From positions 26,378 through 86,584 of the forward strand of contig PAUF01000006.1 of assembly GCA_002712715.1 (NCBI GenBank): DNA of 60,207 nt, given 5' to 3'. Within the stretch, counting starts at the first letter, position 1, and each line of letters opens with the position of its first letter. The notes below the pieces were generated by a model. It was not told where the DNA came from, did not search any database, and worked only from the letters and a program-made list of their open reading frames with translations. Shown one piece after another: positions 57,032-60,207 of this stretch. A program made the position numbers and the translations under genes. This DNA comes from Flavobacteriales bacterium. GTDB lineage: Bacteria; Bacteroidota; Bacteroidia; Flavobacteriales; BACL11.

Positions 57032-58662
57032 TGAGATTATTTTTTATTTTGTTTTTGTTTATTTCATTAAATTGTATTTCTCAATCCAAAAAAGATTATA
57101 GAAATTATCAAGAAATTTTGGATTTAATTCAAGATGATTATTTAGAAGAGGCTTATCTTAAAGCAGATGTTTTATTTAATAAAACTAATGGATGGAAAAA
57201 AATTAATTTGTTGTATTCTAGCATTTGTTTTGAAAAAAATGAATTTAAACGTTCAGTAGATTATTTCTTTAAATATTATAATGATCACAACCCTACTAAT
57301 TTAAATAGTATTGTATTGTTTGCAAAATCATTGTATAAAATGGGAGCTTATGAACAATCAATGTATTGTTTTAAGATTTGTCAAAATTTAGATAATAATT
57401 TTAACAGCATCTATTCTAAATATATTGAAAATTGTAGATTTTCTATTTCATCTATGTTAAAACCGAAAAAATGTATTTCTGTAAATTTAGGAGGTAATAT
57501 TAATTCTCAATATGCTGAATACCTGCCTTTTATTTCTGCAGATGGAAATAGGCTGTATTTTACTAGAAGATGCCCTGATAATATAAATACTTTTCAAGAA
57601 GATTTTTATTATTCAGATTTATCAAGTAATGGTGTTTGGCAGCAAGCAAAAGGCATGCAAATAAATTCATCTTTAAATGAAGGAGCAATCACTATTTCTT
57701 CGGATGGTAAAATTATAGCTTTTGCCTCGTGTGATAGAGGTGATAGTAAGGGATCTTGTGATATATATATATCTAGAAAAAATGTAGATAATAGTTGGTC
57801 TAATCCAATTAATCTGGAAGTTGTTAATTCTAGGTATTGGGATTCTCAGCCTGTTTTTTCTCCAGACGGTAAATCTATGTATTTTGTTAGTAATAGGAGA
57901 GGAGGTGTTGGAGGAAAAGATATTTGGATATCTGACATATCAAATAATAGGTTTTCTAAGCCATATAATCTTGGTCAAAAAATTAATACTCAAAATGATG
58001 AAATGTCACCTTTTTTACATCATGATAATTTAACGTTCTATTTTGCATCTGATGGTCATATTGGAATGGGGGACTTTGATCTATTTATGTGCACAAGAGA
58101 TAATTCTTATGACATTTGGAGTCTTCCAATTAATTTAGGTTATCCCATTAATTCCCATTTAAATGAAAACTCTTTAGTTGTGTCTCCTGATGGGAAAACT
58201 GCTTTTTTTACTTCAAATAAGGATGGTTATGGAAAGGAAGATATATTTCAAATGGTTCTTCCAGAAGATATTAGAGCTAATGAATTATCGGAATTAGAAA
58301 TAAATATTATTAATAGACCAAAGGGAGAAGAAATAGTTTTAAGTAATATTTTATTTGAATTTGATTCATATGTGTTAAATAAAAACTCATATGTAGAATT
58401 AGAGTATTTGTTAAAGTATATGTATAGAAATTTGGATTTTTCTATTATAATTGAAGGACATACAGACAATATTGGAGGCCCAGTTCATAATCAAAATTTA
58501 TCTGAAAATAGAGCTAAAAGTGTTTATAATTATTTGATTAATAATGGTGTTGATTCAACGCGAGTTTCATATATAGGGTATGGGGATACAAGACCTTTAA
58601 TGAAAAATGATTCGAAGGAGGGAAGAGTCTTAAATAGGAGAACATCATTTGTGGTTCAATAA
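57031..58662 (+). CDS. OmpA-family protein with TPR-like and WD40-type propeller domains (PorE-like)
   Basis: 543 residues. Signal sequence (about 1-18) with a Cys in LNC that is not a clean lipobox. A helical TPR-like part (about 20-135) precedes a PD40/WD40-type propeller (about 150-410; repeats such as FISADGNRLYFTRRC, FSPDGKSMYFVSNRRGG, VSPDGKTAFFTSNKDGYG), then an OmpA peptidoglycan-binding domain (about 430-543; LFEFDSYVLNKNSY, IIIEGHTDNIGG, LSENRAKSVYNYL, GRVLNRRTSFVV). The architecture resembles PorE of the T9SS but has no carboxypeptidase-regulatory domain between propeller and OmpA part. Its role in T9SS is not certain. Confidence 0.85.
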   Translation: MRLFFILFLFISLNCISQSKKDYRNYQEILDLIQDDYLEEAYLKADVLFNKTNGWKKINLLYSSICFEKNEFKRSVDYFFKYYNDHNPTNLNSIVLFAKSLYKMGAYEQSMYCFKICQNLDNNFNSIYSKYIENCRFSISSMLKPKKCISVNLGGNINSQYAEYLPFISADGNRLYFTRRCPDNINTFQEDFYYSDLSSNGVWQQAKGMQINSSLNEGAITISSDGKIIAFASCDRGDSKGSCDIYISRKNVDNSWSNPINLEVVNSRYWDSQPVFSPDGKSMYFVSNRRGGVGGKDIWISDISNNRFSKPYNLGQKINTQNDEMSPFLHHDNLTFYFASDGHIGMGDFDLFMCTRDNSYDIWSLPINLGYPINSHLNENSLVVSPDGKTAFFTSNKDGYGKEDIFQMVLPEDIRANELSELEINIINRPKGEEIVLSNILFEFDSYVLNKNSYVELEYLLKYMYRNLDFSIIIEGHTDNIGGPVHNQNLSENRAKSVYNYLINNGVDSTRVSYIGYGDTRPLMKNDSKEGRVLNRRTSFVVQ

Positions 58663-58670
58663 TGATTTGT

Positions 58671-60125
58671 TTATTTCGGTTTTTCATTAATTCTCCATGA
58701 AAAGTTCTCAAGTTTTTTGTTTTTTTCTGTAATATCTTTCTTTGGAATTGTCTTAGAAATAGGTTCATTTGTATAAGTTATTTTATTGATTCTTTTTTCT
58801 TTAAAATTTAATCTCATACCATAAGACTCAGTAATATTTATTCCTATTATTTCTTTATTTTCTTCTTCTCTTAATACATATATTGATTTGCTATTTCCCA
58901 GTATTGATATTAAATCAATTTTGTTGTTCTTCATGTATGCTATTATTTCTTTCCCTATAATTTGATTAAAAAATTCTGAATCAGTCGGTTTGATTATAAA
59001 TGGGTTTGGAAATAATAATATTTTTTCTAAATCATTGTTTTTTGTGTACATGATCATGCTGTCTGCAGAAATTTGCATATCATTAAACCATAATATAGGC
59101 TTTTTAAATAGTTCAATATTTGAATCAATAGTTTTGTAGCTAAGAGAATCACATCTACCAATCATTTCTTTTTTATAAATAATAACATTTGGAAAAGCTA
59201 AAATGCAATTCTCCTCAACTATTATATTATCTGCTTTTATTTGTAATGTGTCTGTTTTTTGAGGTGATTTAATCATGGAATTTGATTTGACAATTATAGA
59301 ATTGAATGAATTGTAGTGCTCAGCGGTATCACCTAATATCATTGATTTATTTGTCGTGTCATGTATTGAAACATTATGAAAGGCCTTAGAAAAGTTAGTA
59401 TTTATATTATTGAAAATGCTGTCAGCTCTAATTTGATATTGATTTTTGAAGATTATATTATTTTTCTTTAACACCATATGATTTTTTTCAGGATCATATG
59501 TTAACTTGTCACTAAACATTTCTAAATTCAAGTTAGAAATTTTAGTAGGTCCATGAAATGTCATTATTTTTTCTTTTAAAAAATAATTTAATGTATCAGA
59601 GATAATATTGACTTTTTTATAATTTAGAACAACTTCTTCTCTAAAGTAGAAGATTTTTTTATCAATTTCATACCAACCTTTATTTGATTCGATTTCTAGT
59701 TTATTGTCTATAATTTTAGTTTTTTCTTTGTAATATATTATATTACTATCAAGATTAAATTTGATCTTATTCGTTTTTAATTTTGTTTCTCCTCTATAAA
59801 GAACTACACTATCGATAATTTCTCCTGAATTTTTGTTTCCATAGTAAATAAGCTTATTCCCATAAACTTTTAATGATTTTTCTTTTTCTATTTTTATATT
59901 GCTAAATGCGATTATTTTATTAGAATTTTTATAGTGATAAGAAGAGTCACATTCCATAATAGTATTATTATGTTTAAACACTACATTTCCTTTACATACC
60001 CAATAGTTTGAATCCGCAGGACCAAGGATTAACTCATTAGATTTCAGTAACTTAATGTTAGATTTTGTTTGACTATAAAGACTGAAACTAATTGATATAA
60101 TTATTATACTTAAAAATGTTTTCAC
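58671..60125 (-). CDS. OstA/LptD-N-like exported protein
   Basis: 484 residues from GTG at 60125. Signal peptide (1-19, ...FSLYSQ), then beta-jellyroll repeats of the LptA/OstA type: CKGNVVFKHNNTIMECDSSYHY, NIKIEKEKSLKVYGNKLIYYG, LNLEMFSDKLTYDPEKN, IRADSIFNNINTNFSKAFHN. It resembles the OstA-like proteins of Bacteroidota, thought to take part in lipopolysaccharide transport, although no barrel follows as in full LptD. It starts one base after the end of purA. Confidence 0.85.
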   Translation of the reverse strand: MKTFLSIIIISISFSLYSQTKSNIKLLKSNELILGPADSNYWVCKGNVVFKHNNTIMECDSSYHYKNSNKIIAFSNIKIEKEKSLKVYGNKLIYYGNKNSGEIIDSVVLYRGETKLKTNKIKFNLDSNIIYYKEKTKIIDNKLEIESNKGWYEIDKKIFYFREEVVLNYKKVNIISDTLNYFLKEKIMTFHGPTKISNLNLEMFSDKLTYDPEKNHMVLKKNNIIFKNQYQIRADSIFNNINTNFSKAFHNVSIHDTTNKSMILGDTAEHYNSFNSIIVKSNSMIKSPQKTDTLQIKADNIIVEENCILAFPNVIIYKKEMIGRCDSLSYKTIDSNIELFKKPILWFNDMQISADSMIMYTKNNDLEKILLFPNPFIIKPTDSEFFNQIIGKEIIAYMKNNKIDLISILGNSKSIYVLREEENKEIIGINITESYGMRLNFKEKRINKITYTNEPISKTIPKKDITEKNKKLENFSWRINEKPK

Positions 60126-60126
60126 A

Positions 60127-60207
60127 TTATTTAATAAATGTCTGGTTTCTGTTTGGACCTACAGACACGATCTTGATAGGTATATTTAATTTTTCTTCTA
60201 AAAAATT
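60127..60207 (-). CDS. purA: Adenylosuccinate synthase, C-terminal end only (cut by window edge)
   Basis: Only the last 26 codons plus stop are inside the window: NFLEEKLNIPIKIVSVGPNR, then NQTFIK. This ends as PurA proteins do (VPIxIVSxGPxRxQT). The rest of the gene lies beyond position 60207. PurA converts IMP to adenylosuccinate. It is probably co-transcribed with the OstA-like gene, which begins one base after the stop. Confidence 0.75.
   Translation of the reverse strand, partial: NFLEEKLNIPIKIVSVGPNRNQTFIK

Overview
The window is about 60 kb of very AT-rich chromosome (roughly 30% GC by eye) from a member of the Bacteroidota, most probably a marine-type Flavobacteriales. The evidence is several secreted proteins with type IX secretion (T9SS) type A C-terminal sorting domains, SusC/TonB-type receptors with a carboxypeptidase-regulatory N-terminal domain, lineage-typical families (DUF4834, DUF3822, DUF2490, OstA-like), promoter -7 boxes of the Bacteroidota form TAnnTTTG, and no clear Shine-Dalgarno sequences. 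Genes are tightly packed. There is no gap above 300 bases, and I saw no tRNA, rRNA, CRISPR array, IS element or prophage.

Layout. 72-10052 is one directional gene set: an arylsulfotransferase-like secreted protein, two secreted CotH-kinase/lamin-tail proteins flanking a secreted beta-propeller protein, a small lipoprotein, a VTC-type polyphosphate polymerase, a DUF4956 membrane protein and a DUF2490 protein. This is the most unusual cassette in the window. 10049-21273 holds a DtxR/MntR-type regulator, a 41-residue membrane miniprotein fused in tandem to rlmD, ornithine aminotransferase, a metal-type TonB receptor, a fused methylmalonyl-CoA mutase (small and large subunit in one chain), a DivIC/FtsB-like protein and recG. 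The SRP RNA gene follows at 21281-21376 on the minus strand.

21465-38102 is dominated by surface-polysaccharide functions: GT2, GT4, a YfhO-like membrane protein, two more glycosyltransferases, a Wzx-type flippase, two PAPS-type sulfotransferases and galE. Housekeeping genes (mnmA, rpmH, carB, DUF4834) sit in the middle. Together these suggest assembly of a sulfated surface glycan.

38103-49923 is mostly housekeeping: an M1 peptidase with a C-terminal barrel-like domain, YihY, nadC, rlmH, rdgB, coaD, rsmD, DUF3822, an enlarged coiled-coil membrane protein, an acyltransferase, pdxH and fmt. 50021-60207 contains a T9SS-exported esterase-like protein whose nucleophile elbow lacks serine, a TonB receptor, bifunctional ftcD, queE, a PorE-like OmpA protein, an OstA-like protein and the 3' end of purA at the window edge.

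Functional assignments are from motif and family recognition by eye; no database search was run.
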